Assembly (NCBI RefSeq): GCF_000375485.1
Contig: NZ_AQXE01000005.1
Coordinates: 1 to 64,000 of the forward strand
Source of the DNA: Desulfovibrio oxyclinae DSM 11498
Lineage (GTDB): Bacteria > Desulfobacterota > Desulfovibrionia > Desulfovibrionales > Desulfovibrionaceae
DNA: 64,000 bases
Reading direction: 5' to 3'
The notes under the pieces are model-generated. The model saw only the letters and a program-made list of their open reading frames with translations, was not told the DNA's origin and made no database searches. The translations under genes and the position numbers were made by a program. Every line of letters starts with the position of its first letter. Positions within the stretch are counted from its first letter, which is position 1. Shown piece by piece: positions 1 through 7,694 of this stretch.

Positions 1-353
1 CCCCCGCCTCCCCTCGAACTCCCCTCCACCCCCTCTTCAAAAACCTTTGCCTTGCGCTTGCGCGCGGTGGACGGAAGACGGTTCGGGTTTTGGAAGACGG
101 GAAGATTTCGAGGGGAAATGCAGGAAAGGGGAAAGAGGGGGAATGGTAGTCGAAAATTGCGACCTTTTATCGGTTGCCTTACACCGCGAGCACGCTGTCC
201 CTCATTCATTCATACCGAAACAACCACACAACCCAAAGCTGTCCCCCTACCCCATTATTCCTTCTGCCAATTACTCCCGACAAACAGTTCACCGACCTCA
301 GCCATCGCGCACCAGCGCAACACAAAGGTCTTTGGGGAGGGGAGAGGGGGAGT
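1..353. other. Non-coding stretch left of the lon 3' end
   Basis: I see no convincing gene here. Frames that stay open have no recognisable protein and are rich in proline, arginine and serine, as expected of shadow frames in GC-rich DNA. The strand is strongly skewed, pyrimidine-rich at 1-45 and purine-rich at 105-145 and 330-353. The purine run ending at 353 partly repeats the left arm of the following palindrome, so the two could pair alternatively. The 3' end of a neighbouring gene may lie left of the window. Confidence 0.5.
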
Positions 354-407
354 CTGAGGGGGAGAGGGGAACCCCTTTCGCGAAAGGGGTTCCCCTCTCC
401 CCCTCAG
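354..407. repeat. 54-nt perfect palindrome without a loop
   Basis: Bases 354-380 are the exact reverse complement of 381-407, giving two 27-base arms that meet at CG with no spacer. The arms are G/A-rich then C/T-rich, with a centre reading CCCTTTCGCGAAAGGG. Neither side carries a run of T, so it is not a textbook intrinsic terminator. It could still end transcription, protect a 3' end or form a cruciform. It lies 15 nt from a second palindrome at 423-470. Confidence 0.85.
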
Positions 408-422
408 TCCACACCCACACTC

Positions 423-470
423 ACAAAGGGAAAGCCCTCCCGCTGTACAGCGGGAGGGCTTTCCCTTTGT
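423..470 (-). terminator. 48-nt perfect palindrome, probable lon terminator
   Basis: Bases 423-446 are the exact reverse complement of 447-470 (24-base arms, no spacer). It starts 21 nt beyond the lon stop codon. The base of the stem carries ACAAAGGG/CCCTTTGT, so the transcript ends the stem in a U-rich arm, but no long U run follows. Termination of lon is the simplest role and is inferred from position and stem strength. Confidence 0.7.
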
Positions 471-491
471 CTTGTTTGGCAGACAGCCGCG

Positions 492-3041
492 TTAATCGGT
501 GGCAGCTGCGAGGGGCCAGACTTCGTCGACGCGTTCCACGAGTTTGATGGCGATGCGTTGCCTGAGGTCTTCGGGGACGTCGTCGAGGTCCTTGCTGTTC
601 TGTTTGGGGATGAGCACGGTTTTCATGCCTCGGCTCACGGCGGCGAGGATTTTTTCCTTGATGCCGCCGACGGGCAGGACGCGTCCGCGCAGGCTGATTT
701 CGCCGGTCATGGCGGTTTCGGCGTTGACGGATTGGCCGGAGAGCGCGGAGATGAGCGCGGTGACGAGGGTCACGCCGGCAGAGGGGCCGTCTTTTGGGGT
801 GGCTCCTGCGGGCACGTGGATGTGTATATCCAGGTTTTCCGCAAAGTCCGGGTCTATGCCGTATTCGTCGGCCTTGGCGCGCGCTATGGACAGGGCGGCC
901 TGTGCGGATTCCTTCATGACGTCGCCGAGTTTTCCGGTGAGGGTCAGCTTGCCTTTGCCGGGCATGGTGGAGACTTCCACGTGCAGCATCTCTCCGCCCA
1001 CGGGGGTCCATGCGAGGCCGGTGGCCACGCCGGGGGGCAGGACGGTTTCGCGCTCGTCGTCGAGGAATCTGGGCGGTCCGAGCAGTTTATGCAGGGACTG
1101 CGGGGTGACCTTGAAGGGTCCTTTCTCGCCTTCTGCCTTGCGGCGGGCCATCTTGCGGCAGATGGTGCCCACTTCGCGTTCGAGGTTACGGAGTCCGGCC
1201 TCGCGGGTGTATTCGCGGGCCACGGCGGCGAGTGTCTTGTCGCCGATCTGGAGTTCCTTGTCTTCGAGGCCGTTGTCCTGCGTCTGGCGCGGGACGATGT
1301 AGCGTTTGGCGATGGCGACCTTTTCCTGCTCGGTGTAGCCGGGAATGCGGATGACTTCCATGCGGTCCAGCAGCGGGGCCGGGATGGAGTCGAGCATGTT
1401 GGCGGTGCAGATGAACATGACCTTGGACAGGTCGAAGGGCACGTTCAGGTAGTGGTCGGTGAAGGAGTAATTCTGTTCGGGGTCGAGCACTTCGAGCAGC
1501 GCGCTGGAGGGGTCGCCGCGGAAGTCTTTTCCGAGCTTGTCTATTTCATCGAGCATGACCACGGGGTTGCGCGTGCCGCACTGCTTCACGGCCTGAATGA
1601 TGCGGCCGGGCATGGCGCCGATGTAGGTGCGGCGGTGTCCGCGGATCTCGGCTTCGTCGCGCATGCCGCCGAGGCTCATGCGGTGAAACTTGCGGCCGAG
1701 GCTGCGTGCGATGGAGCGTCCGAGCGAGGTCTTGCCCACGCCGGGGGGGCCGACGAAGCACAGGATCGGACCTTTCATCTTGGGGTTGAGCTTTCTGACG
1801 CTCAGGTATTCGAGGATGCGCTCCTTGACCTTTTCGAGGTCGAAGTGGTCCTCGTCGAGGATGGTCTTGGCTTTCTTGATGTCGAGCCGGTCGCGGGAGA
1901 CCTTCTTCCACGGCAGCTCGGTCATCCAGTCCAGATAGGTGCGGATGACGGTGGCTTCCGAGGATTCGGCGTGCATGGATTCGAGGCGGCCGAGTTGTTT
2001 GTAGGCCTCCTTGAGCACGTCGCGGGGCATTCCGGCCTTTTCGATGGCGCGGCGGAGCTGGTCCATCTCTTCGTCCTGCGAGTCGGTGTCCCCCAGCTCG
2101 CGCTTGATGGCCTTCATTTGCTCGCGCAGGAAGAAGTCGCGCTGTGCCTTGTCCATGCCTTCCTTGGCCATGGACTGAATCTTGTTCTGCATGGAGGCGA
2201 CTTCCACCTCCTTGACCAGCTGCGAGTTGACCTGTTCAAGGCGTTCGAGCGGGTCCTCGCATTCGAGGATGCCCTGTGCGTCGGGCACCTTCATGCGCAG
2301 GTTGGAGGCGATGAGGTCCGCGAGGCGTCCCGGCTCCTGAACGTTGTTGAGCACGCTCATGATGTCGGCCGAGGAGATGCCGCGCAGGGAGAGAATCTTT
2401 TCGCTCTGTTCGCGGGAGGAGCGCATGAGCGCTTCCTGCTCGGGACTCAGCGTGATTTCTTCGGGCTCAAGAATGGGTTCCACTTCAGCGAGGTGGTACG
2501 GATCGTCACTGGTGAACTGTTTGACGCGGGCGCGGGCCAGCCCCTGCACAAGCACCTTGAGACGCCCGTCCGGCATCTTGAGCATGCGCATGATCATGGC
2601 CACGGTGCCGGTGCGGTAGAGATCGTCCGGTCCCGGATCGTCCACGGTCTCGTCCTGCTGGGTGAGGATGAGGATGTAGCGGTTTCCGGAAAGGGCCGCG
2701 TTCACGGCCTCCACGGATTTCTCCCTGCCCACGAACAGCGGCAGGATCATGTAGTTGAAGACCACGATGTCCCGTACCGGGAGCACGGGCAGCGAGGTCG
2801 GAATATTCGGATGACCGGATTCGTTTTCTCCGTCGCCGAACACGGGCTTTCCGGGGCCGGAGGCCAGCGCTTCCAGCAGTTCGGGAAGGCTGGAGGAGCC
2901 CGGAAAATCACCGCTGTCGGAGCCGCCTTGCGAGCCGCCCTGCGGGCCGCCGGGCCGGATGGGGGCGCGGGTGGCCCCGGTCGGCTTGCGGCGCACGATG
3001 CGGCGCGGCTTGATCGGTGTCTTCTTTTTCTTTTTACTCAA
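492..3041 (-). CDS. lon: ATP-dependent protease Lon
   Basis: Lon is a cytoplasmic, ATP-driven serine protease that degrades misfolded and regulatory proteins. The protein is about 849 aa from a TTG start at 3041, chosen because AAGGAAGG lies 9 nt upstream; a frame-compatible ATG at 3107 is less convincing. The N-terminus is a basic run (SKKKKK) and a Gly/Ser/Pro-rich linker of about 80 residues, unusually long for Lon. Then come the LON substrate domain, the AAA+ module (Walker A GPPGVGKT at about 431-438, Walker B VVMLDEID at about 494-501) and the protease domain with the Ser/Lys dyad (DGPSAG, Ser 754; GGIKEK, Lys 797). It is last in a same-strand run behind acyP, with an 85-nt gap that could hold its own promoter. 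Confidence 0.97.
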   Translation of the reverse strand: MSKKKKKTPIKPRRIVRRKPTGATRAPIRPGGPQGGSQGGSDSGDFPGSSSLPELLEALASGPGKPVFGDGENESGHPNIPTSLPVLPVRDIVVFNYMILPLFVGREKSVEAVNAALSGNRYILILTQQDETVDDPGPDDLYRTGTVAMIMRMLKMPDGRLKVLVQGLARARVKQFTSDDPYHLAEVEPILEPEEITLSPEQEALMRSSREQSEKILSLRGISSADIMSVLNNVQEPGRLADLIASNLRMKVPDAQGILECEDPLERLEQVNSQLVKEVEVASMQNKIQSMAKEGMDKAQRDFFLREQMKAIKRELGDTDSQDEEMDQLRRAIEKAGMPRDVLKEAYKQLGRLESMHAESSEATVIRTYLDWMTELPWKKVSRDRLDIKKAKTILDEDHFDLEKVKERILEYLSVRKLNPKMKGPILCFVGPPGVGKTSLGRSIARSLGRKFHRMSLGGMRDEAEIRGHRRTYIGAMPGRIIQAVKQCGTRNPVVMLDEIDKLGKDFRGDPSSALLEVLDPEQNYSFTDHYLNVPFDLSKVMFICTANMLDSIPAPLLDRMEVIRIPGYTEQEKVAIAKRYIVPRQTQDNGLEDKELQIGDKTLAAVAREYTREAGLRNLEREVGTICRKMARRKAEGEKGPFKVTPQSLHKLLGPPRFLDDERETVLPPGVATGLAWTPVGGEMLHVEVSTMPGKGKLTLTGKLGDVMKESAQAALSIARAKADEYGIDPDFAENLDIHIHVPAGATPKDGPSAGVTLVTALISALSGQSVNAETAMTGEISLRGRVLPVGGIKEKILAAVSRGMKTVLIPKQNSKDLDDVPEDLRQRIAIKLVERVDEVWPLAAATD

Positions 3042-3126
3042 AAGGAACACCCTTCCTTCATTGGTTTTTTCGGAGTTACAACCTAAGAACCCAAAACCAT
3101 TTGGCAAGGGGTTGCGGTGAAAAAAA

Positions 3127-3399
3127 TCAGCGTACTACGCGAAACGCCCCCTGGTGGGCGTCGGATTCGCGGTACTGTGTCTCCACTTCGGTGACCCGTG
3201 CCAGAGGTGGGCCGTCGTGGAGCCTTTCCAGAAATTCGTCCAGTTCGTCGCGGCTGCCGGAGGCCTCAAGCTCGACGTTTCCGTCGCTCATGTTGCGCAC
3301 CCAGCCCGAAAGCTTCATTTCGGCGGCGAGGTCGCTGGTCCACGCCCGGAACCAGACTCCCTGAACCTTGCCTTTCACCACGGCGTGCATTGTCGGCAT
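3127..3399 (-). CDS. acyP: Acylphosphatase
   Basis: This small cytoplasmic enzyme hydrolyses the carboxyl-phosphate bond of acyl phosphates. The 90-aa length is typical. The family signature GKVQGVWFR is at residues 10-18 with the phosphate-binding Arg 18, and the catalytic Asn is Asn 36 in GWVRN. It begins 1 nt after the radC stop codon, so the two are almost certainly cotranscribed and translationally coupled. Confidence 0.95.
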   Translation of the reverse strand: MPTMHAVVKGKVQGVWFRAWTSDLAAEMKLSGWVRNMSDGNVELEASGSRDELDEFLERLHDGPPLARVTEVETQYRESDAHQGAFRVVR

Positions 3400-3400
3400 G

Positions 3401-4081
3401 TCAGATCATCCCCTTGTCGCTGAAGCTGAAAAAGTCCGTTTCCGATACGATGACATGATCCGCCACCAGCACGTCAAGGGCCGATGCGGCGCGAATCATC
3501 CCGAGGGTCAGCAGCTGATCGTCGTCCGATGGCGTCGGGTCGCCGCCGGGATGATTGTGAACAAGTATCACCGAGCGGGCCTTGTGCCTCAGGGCCAGCG
3601 CCATCACTTCCCTCGGATACGCTTCCACCCGGTCCACGGTTCCCGCTCCCACGCGCTCCCACGCGATGACGCGATTGCGTGTGTCCAGCAGTGCCACCCA
3701 GAACTCTTCTGTGCGGCAACCGCCGAGCCTCGCCATGGCGGCGCGGGCCACGGCGTCCGGGTCGCCCAGCACTTCCCGCGAGCGCATGCCGTCTTCGGCC
3801 ACGCGGGCCAGCAGTTCACGCATCAGGTGCCACTGGGCGGTCACGGCGGGGCCTGCGCCCTCGAAGCGTTTCAGGTCTTCTGGCTGGGCCTGCATCACCG
3901 CGCCGAGGGAGCCGTATGCCTCCATGAGCGTCTTGGCCAGCGGCTTGGTGTCCCTGCGAGGGAGCACCGAGGCCAGCAGCAACTCCAGTATTTCATAGTC
4001 GGCCAAAGCGCGCGGATCGCGGGTCAGCCGCTCCTTCAGCCGCTGCCTGTGTCCGTGGTAGTGCGGTTTGTCCTTGCTCAT
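3401..4081 (-). CDS. radC: RadC family JAB/MPN-domain protein
   Basis: A 226-aa RadC-family protein. The N-terminal half is helical with a helix-hairpin-helix-like stretch (RFEGAGPAVTAQ, about residues 72-83). The C-terminal half is a JAB1/MPN metalloprotease-like domain with an intact H-x-H-x7-S-x2-D zinc motif (His 175, His 177, Ser 185, Asp 188). Despite the name, a DNA-repair role is not established for the family; peptidase or deubiquitinase-like chemistry is only suggested by the motif. It sits between holA (36 nt upstream) and acyP. I see no strong ribosome-binding site, so the start is less certain. Confidence 0.92.
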   Translation of the reverse strand: MSKDKPHYHGHRQRLKERLTRDPRALADYEILELLLASVLPRRDTKPLAKTLMEAYGSLGAVMQAQPEDLKRFEGAGPAVTAQWHLMRELLARVAEDGMRSREVLGDPDAVARAAMARLGGCRTEEFWVALLDTRNRVIAWERVGAGTVDRVEAYPREVMALALRHKARSVILVHNHPGGDPTPSDDDQLLTLGMIRAASALDVLVADHVIVSETDFFSFSDKGMI

Positions 4082-4117
4082 GATGCTAGCGCGTCGGGCT
4101 TCGGGTTCGTATGATTA

Positions 4118-5116
4118 TCATCTCCCGCCGGAACGGGAGCGGAACAGGTCCACGAGGCTGGCAATGAGGATGTCCAGCACTTCCTCCTGACGGCGGAGGC
4201 CGGTCTTGACGGAAAATTCGGCGTCCATGGCAAGGTCGATGAGCCGCTTGATCCCGGCCTCGCCCAGCATGTTGCCCTTGGCGGTGAGCTTCTTCTTCAC
4301 GAAGGGATGCGCCTTGACCGCCTGCTCCTCGCCGTGGGTCAGCATCCACATCTGCCGCGCCTGCGAGGCGAGGTAGCCTATGAGGTTGAACAGCATGCGG
4401 TCCTGCGCCCGCTTGAGGTGGTCCTCCAGCACGCGCTTCCAGACATGGGCTTCGGCGCCGGGCTTGCCCAGCGCGTCCATGAGCTCGAAAAACTGCATCT
4501 CGCCCGTGGGGGCAACAAGGTCCAGATGCTCGCGTCGAACGGTCCGGTCGTCCATGACGGCCAGTTCGAGCTTGTCCAGTTCCAGACGGACGGCCACGGC
4601 ATCCTCGGGCAATGCCTGCGCCAACAGGTTCTCCACGCCGGAGTCGAACCGAATCTGATTCTGCGAGGCCCACGAGCGCACGAAGTCGCGCATGCCGTTG
4701 CGGTCAAGCCCCGGCGACTGCCAGACCCAGCCGTTCTTGTCGGCGCGCTTGTATATCTCGCGCTTGGCGAGATGCGCGGGGACCGGCGCCTTTTGGGTCT
4801 TCCACTCGGATTCGAGGCAGAAGATGGGCCAGACATCGGAGGACGCGCCGGTGATGGCGTTGCCCAGCTTGTCCCACTGGTCCACCTTGAAGTTGTTGGC
4901 GCGCCGCACCACGAGCGCCTTTGGCTGCGAGAACAGCCCCTTGATGGTCAGGTCGGTCCAGAAGGCGTCCGGCAGCGGCACCTCGTCGTCGCCCCAGAAG
5001 ACGCGCTTTTCCCACCCGGACACGCCGGACTGGGCCAGCATATCCTCGATGCGGGACTTGATGAGTTGCGGGTCGGGGCAGACCAGAAAAGAGTAGGCTG
5101 GACGTTTCATGGGCAT
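4118..5116 (-). CDS. holA: DNA polymerase III delta subunit
   Basis: The delta subunit is the clamp-opening 'wrench' of the sliding-clamp loader, working with the tau/gamma and delta' subunits at the replication fork. The 332-aa length and overall pattern (N-terminal AAA+-like fold, then helical domains with FELMDALGKPGAEA and conserved Leu/Arg positions in the C-terminal third) fit the family. There is no Walker motif, as expected for delta. The start codon overlaps the lptE stop by one base (TGATG), and an alternative ATG lies two codons in. Pairing of lptE with holA is common in proteobacteria and supports both calls. Confidence 0.87.
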   Translation of the reverse strand: MPMKRPAYSFLVCPDPQLIKSRIEDMLAQSGVSGWEKRVFWGDDEVPLPDAFWTDLTIKGLFSQPKALVVRRANNFKVDQWDKLGNAITGASSDVWPIFCLESEWKTQKAPVPAHLAKREIYKRADKNGWVWQSPGLDRNGMRDFVRSWASQNQIRFDSGVENLLAQALPEDAVAVRLELDKLELAVMDDRTVRREHLDLVAPTGEMQFFELMDALGKPGAEAHVWKRVLEDHLKRAQDRMLFNLIGYLASQARQMWMLTHGEEQAVKAHPFVKKKLTAKGNMLGEAGIKRLIDLAMDAEFSVKTGLRRQEEVLDILIASLVDLFRSRSGGR

Positions 5117-5607
5117 CAGAAGTCGTTGGCCATGCGGTCCGCGAGGCGGCGGATGCCCAGCTCGGTGACCTTTGCGTCGGCCTCGTCCTCTTCCCCGGCC
5201 TGGAAGGGCCAGTCCTGAGAAATGGTGCCGGAACGCCAGATCACGCTGCCGTCCACCGAGGAACGGATGATGCCTTCGAACACGAACTTGGCGTCAGACT
5301 GAAGGGTTTCTTCATCCTCGCCCGTCACTGAAGCGCGGCGGTAATATTTTTCGATTTCTATGGTGATAAGCGCGTCGGCCCGCTCGCCGGAGGCCCATTC
5401 CGCGAGCCCGCGCCGGGTCACCTCGTCGCGCAGAAGGGAGCGCACGCGAGGCTCCAGCCACGAGAGCGGGGCCGGATTCTTCACCTCGGCGATGGCCAGG
5501 GTCCGGTACTGTTCGGGCAGCACGCTCTTGCCGCGTGAAAAGCCGTAGCCGCATCCCGCCACGGCGAGCAGGGTCAGCAGAAGCAGTGCGTTTCTGAAAA
5601 AGTGCAT
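5116..5607 (-). CDS. lptE: LPS-assembly lipoprotein LptE-like
   Basis: LptE is the outer-membrane lipoprotein that plugs the LptD channel and helps insert lipopolysaccharide. The 163-aa protein starts at 5607, with GGGAGA about 5 nt upstream. It opens with a lipoprotein signal, MHFFRNALLLLTLLAVAGCG, whose acylated Cys is residue 19. The mature part begins GYGFSRG, matching the GYxL/F start typical of LptE, and includes VLPEQYRTLAIAEVKNP and a DALITIEI strand. Sequence conservation in this family is low, so the call rests on the lipoprotein signal, length, pattern and the neighbouring holA. Confidence 0.85.
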   Translation of the reverse strand: MHFFRNALLLLTLLAVAGCGYGFSRGKSVLPEQYRTLAIAEVKNPAPLSWLEPRVRSLLRDEVTRRGLAEWASGERADALITIEIEKYYRRASVTGEDEETLQSDAKFVFEGIIRSSVDGSVIWRSGTISQDWPFQAGEEDEADAKVTELGIRRLADRMANDF

Positions 5608-5671
5608 GGATTCTCCCTGATAATGGCGTTGGCTCCGGTGTAACCCGTATCGCCCGCAGAGTAAACGGAAG

Positions 5672-6646
5672 TCACGCCCAGTCGCGACGATGCCAGTTCC
5701 AGGCCGAGGCCACCACGGAACGAACGTCCTCGAACTGAGGATGCCAGCCCAGCACGCGCCCTGCCTTCTCCGGTGAACTGACCAGCGCGGGGGTGTCTCC
5801 GGCACGGCGCGGCGCTTCCTGCACCGGCACGTCCAGTCCGGTGACTTCGCGCACTACTTCGATGATCTCGCGCACGGAAAACCCGTTGCCGTTGCCGAGG
5901 TTGAACACGTCCGAGGGACGGCCGTCCGCCAGGTGGTCCAGTGCCCGCACATGCGCGTCGGCCAGGTCGGCAACATGGATGTAGTCGCGCAGGCAGGTGC
6001 CGTCCGGAGTGGGGTAGTCCGTTCCGAAAACCTTGATGCAGTCCCGGCGTCCGGCGGCTGCTTCGAGCACCAGCGGGATAAGGTGCGTTTCCGGGCGGTG
6101 GCGTTCGCCCACTTCGGCATCCGGGTCCGCGCCCGCGGCATTGAAGTAGCGCAGGGAAACGGAGCGAAGGCCATAGGCCGTGCCGTAATCGGCGAGCACC
6201 TGCTCAATGATGCGCTTTGACCATGCATATGGGGAGATGGGGTTCAGCGGATGCTCTTCCGCCAGCCGTTCGGTTTCCGGCTCGCCGTAGACCGAGGCCG
6301 AGGAAGAGAACACGATGCGCTCAACGCCGTGTCGGACCATGGCGTCCAGCAGGGTGAAGGTGTGCGAAACATTGTTGCGGTAATAGATGTCCGGCTTTTC
6401 CACGGACTCTCCCACGGCGATGAATCCGGCGAAGTGGACCACCTCGTCGATGCCGTGCTTCTCGAAAACCCTGTCGAGAAAGACGGAGTCGGCAAGATCG
6501 CCTTCTTCGAAGGCTCCCCAGCGCACGAAATCACGGTGGCCGGTGGAGAGGTTGTCCAGCACCACCACCTTGCGTCCGCGTCGCGCAAGTTCCTTGGCCG
6601 TATGTGAGCCGATGTATCCGGCGCCGCCGGTGACGAGAGTAGTCAT
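5672..6646 (-). CDS. galE: UDP-glucose 4-epimerase
   Basis: This NAD-dependent enzyme interconverts UDP-glucose and UDP-galactose (or the N-acetyl forms) in the cytoplasm, feeding polysaccharide and LPS synthesis. The 324-aa extended short-chain dehydrogenase shows the NAD motif GGAGYIGSH at residues 7-15, the catalytic Ser in SSSASVYGE (about 116) and the YxxxK pair Tyr 140/Lys 144. The ribosome-binding site is weak, but the start fits the Rossmann fold exactly. It heads the minus-strand run galE-lptE-holA-radC-acyP-lon and is divergent from the transglutaminase-like gene. Confidence 0.95.
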   Translation of the reverse strand: MTTLVTGGAGYIGSHTAKELARRGRKVVVLDNLSTGHRDFVRWGAFEEGDLADSVFLDRVFEKHGIDEVVHFAGFIAVGESVEKPDIYYRNNVSHTFTLLDAMVRHGVERIVFSSSASVYGEPETERLAEEHPLNPISPYAWSKRIIEQVLADYGTAYGLRSVSLRYFNAAGADPDAEVGERHRPETHLIPLVLEAAAGRRDCIKVFGTDYPTPDGTCLRDYIHVADLADAHVRALDHLADGRPSDVFNLGNGNGFSVREIIEVVREVTGLDVPVQEAPRRAGDTPALVSSPEKAGRVLGWHPQFEDVRSVVASAWNWHRRDWA

Positions 6647-6812
6647 TTCGTCGCAATATCCCACTCGGCCCGCGGATGCAACTTTCCGGGGGGCATGGAA
6701 TGCTTGGGATGCCGGGGTGTAGAGATGTCGAGGTCGACATCGCGATTTTTCTGCAATAAGGAGTGTCGAAGATCGACCCATTGGGGAGAAGAACCGTCAA
6801 AAAGCAGGAAAT

Positions 6813-7685
6813 ATGAAGCGTACCAGTTATTTACGAATTATCTCCGCGTGCCTTGCCGTTTTTGCTCTTGTGGCATGGTACGGATTTCTGAAAAGGCCGT
6901 TTCCCTTTTTGGATGTCCATTACGTGACGCAACGCGCCGTTTTTGACGCCCCGCCGTCTCAAGGTGATTCGAATGGCTCGGTATACGCGGTCCCAGACCT
7001 TCCAGCACAGGTTCTTGACAAAGGCCGCGCCCTGCTGTCCAAGACAATTGGAAAAAGCTCACCCCCTCCTGAGGAATTGCTCAAAGCATTGGTATTCACG
7101 ACACGAGAAGTAATGAACCAGACGGCAGGCGATACATGCCGTGCCCCTCACGAGGTTTTCGAAAGGTCACCTGATTTCCAAAGAATTTGCTCAGAGTACG
7201 CCAAGGTGTTCTGCGTGCTGTCACAGGCCAATGGCTATACAGCGCGTGCCATCTGGACGCAGGGGCACACCACCGCCGAAATCCATCTGCCGGGTGAAGG
7301 TTGGGTTCATGCTGATCCATACGGTAACATCGGTTTTCGAGATAAAAATGGAAACCTGTTGGGATTGCTTGAGTACCGCGCGTCACCTGAATCAGCTTCC
7401 TTGTTGCGGCTTGACAGTCACCCTGGACATAGGGGCCAGCCAGATTTCGTGGATTCTTTTGAGTCGGTCAGACATCTTTATGAATCCAATGAGTTATATC
7501 TGGTGCTTTTTGGGGGCAGTCTCTTTGGGTATCCTTCCAGTCACCGAGACCCCGTACGCATATTCCAGAGCGTGTTCAATGCGCGCGATCTCGGTGAGGG
7601 GATGCAGTTCCTTGGGGAGGGCGGCTCGCTGCCCATGGTCGGCAATTTCGGGCTGGATGCGGTCCGTCGCATTCCCCACCTGTAG
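6813..7685 (+). CDS. Membrane-anchored transglutaminase-like protein
   Basis: A 290-aa protein with one N-terminal membrane segment (about residues 8-25) and a soluble domain probably in the periplasm. The domain has the Cys/His/Asp triad of the transglutaminase-like superfamily: Cys 126 in RICSEYAK, His 152 in GHTTAEIH and Asp 168 in WVHADPYGN. That superfamily includes proteases, amidases and crosslinking enzymes, so the substrate cannot be named. AGGAAAT lies just upstream of the ATG. It stands alone between divergent galE and convergent uvrA (9 nt gap) and looks less GC-rich than its neighbours. A similarly built protein occurs at 11412-12275. Confidence 0.75.
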   Translation: MKRTSYLRIISACLAVFALVAWYGFLKRPFPFLDVHYVTQRAVFDAPPSQGDSNGSVYAVPDLPAQVLDKGRALLSKTIGKSSPPPEELLKALVFTTREVMNQTAGDTCRAPHEVFERSPDFQRICSEYAKVFCVLSQANGYTARAIWTQGHTTAEIHLPGEGWVHADPYGNIGFRDKNGNLLGLLEYRASPESASLLRLDSHPGHRGQPDFVDSFESVRHLYESNELYLVLFGGSLFGYPSSHRDPVRIFQSVFNARDLGEGMQFLGEGGSLPMVGNFGLDAVRRIPHL

Positions 7686-7694
7686 TCCTTCTGC

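Noticed and set aside
174..3086. Very long open frame (970 codons) on the plus strand opposite lon
   Set aside because: It is the complementary reading of a strongly conserved lon gene. Its protein is rich in His, Gly, Phe and Val without domains, and long antisense frames are expected in GC-rich genes.
5116..5805. Longer form of lptE starting 66 codons upstream
   Set aside because: The extension overlaps galE, is basic and domain-free, and would bury the lipoprotein signal; the start at 5607 has the right ribosome-binding site.
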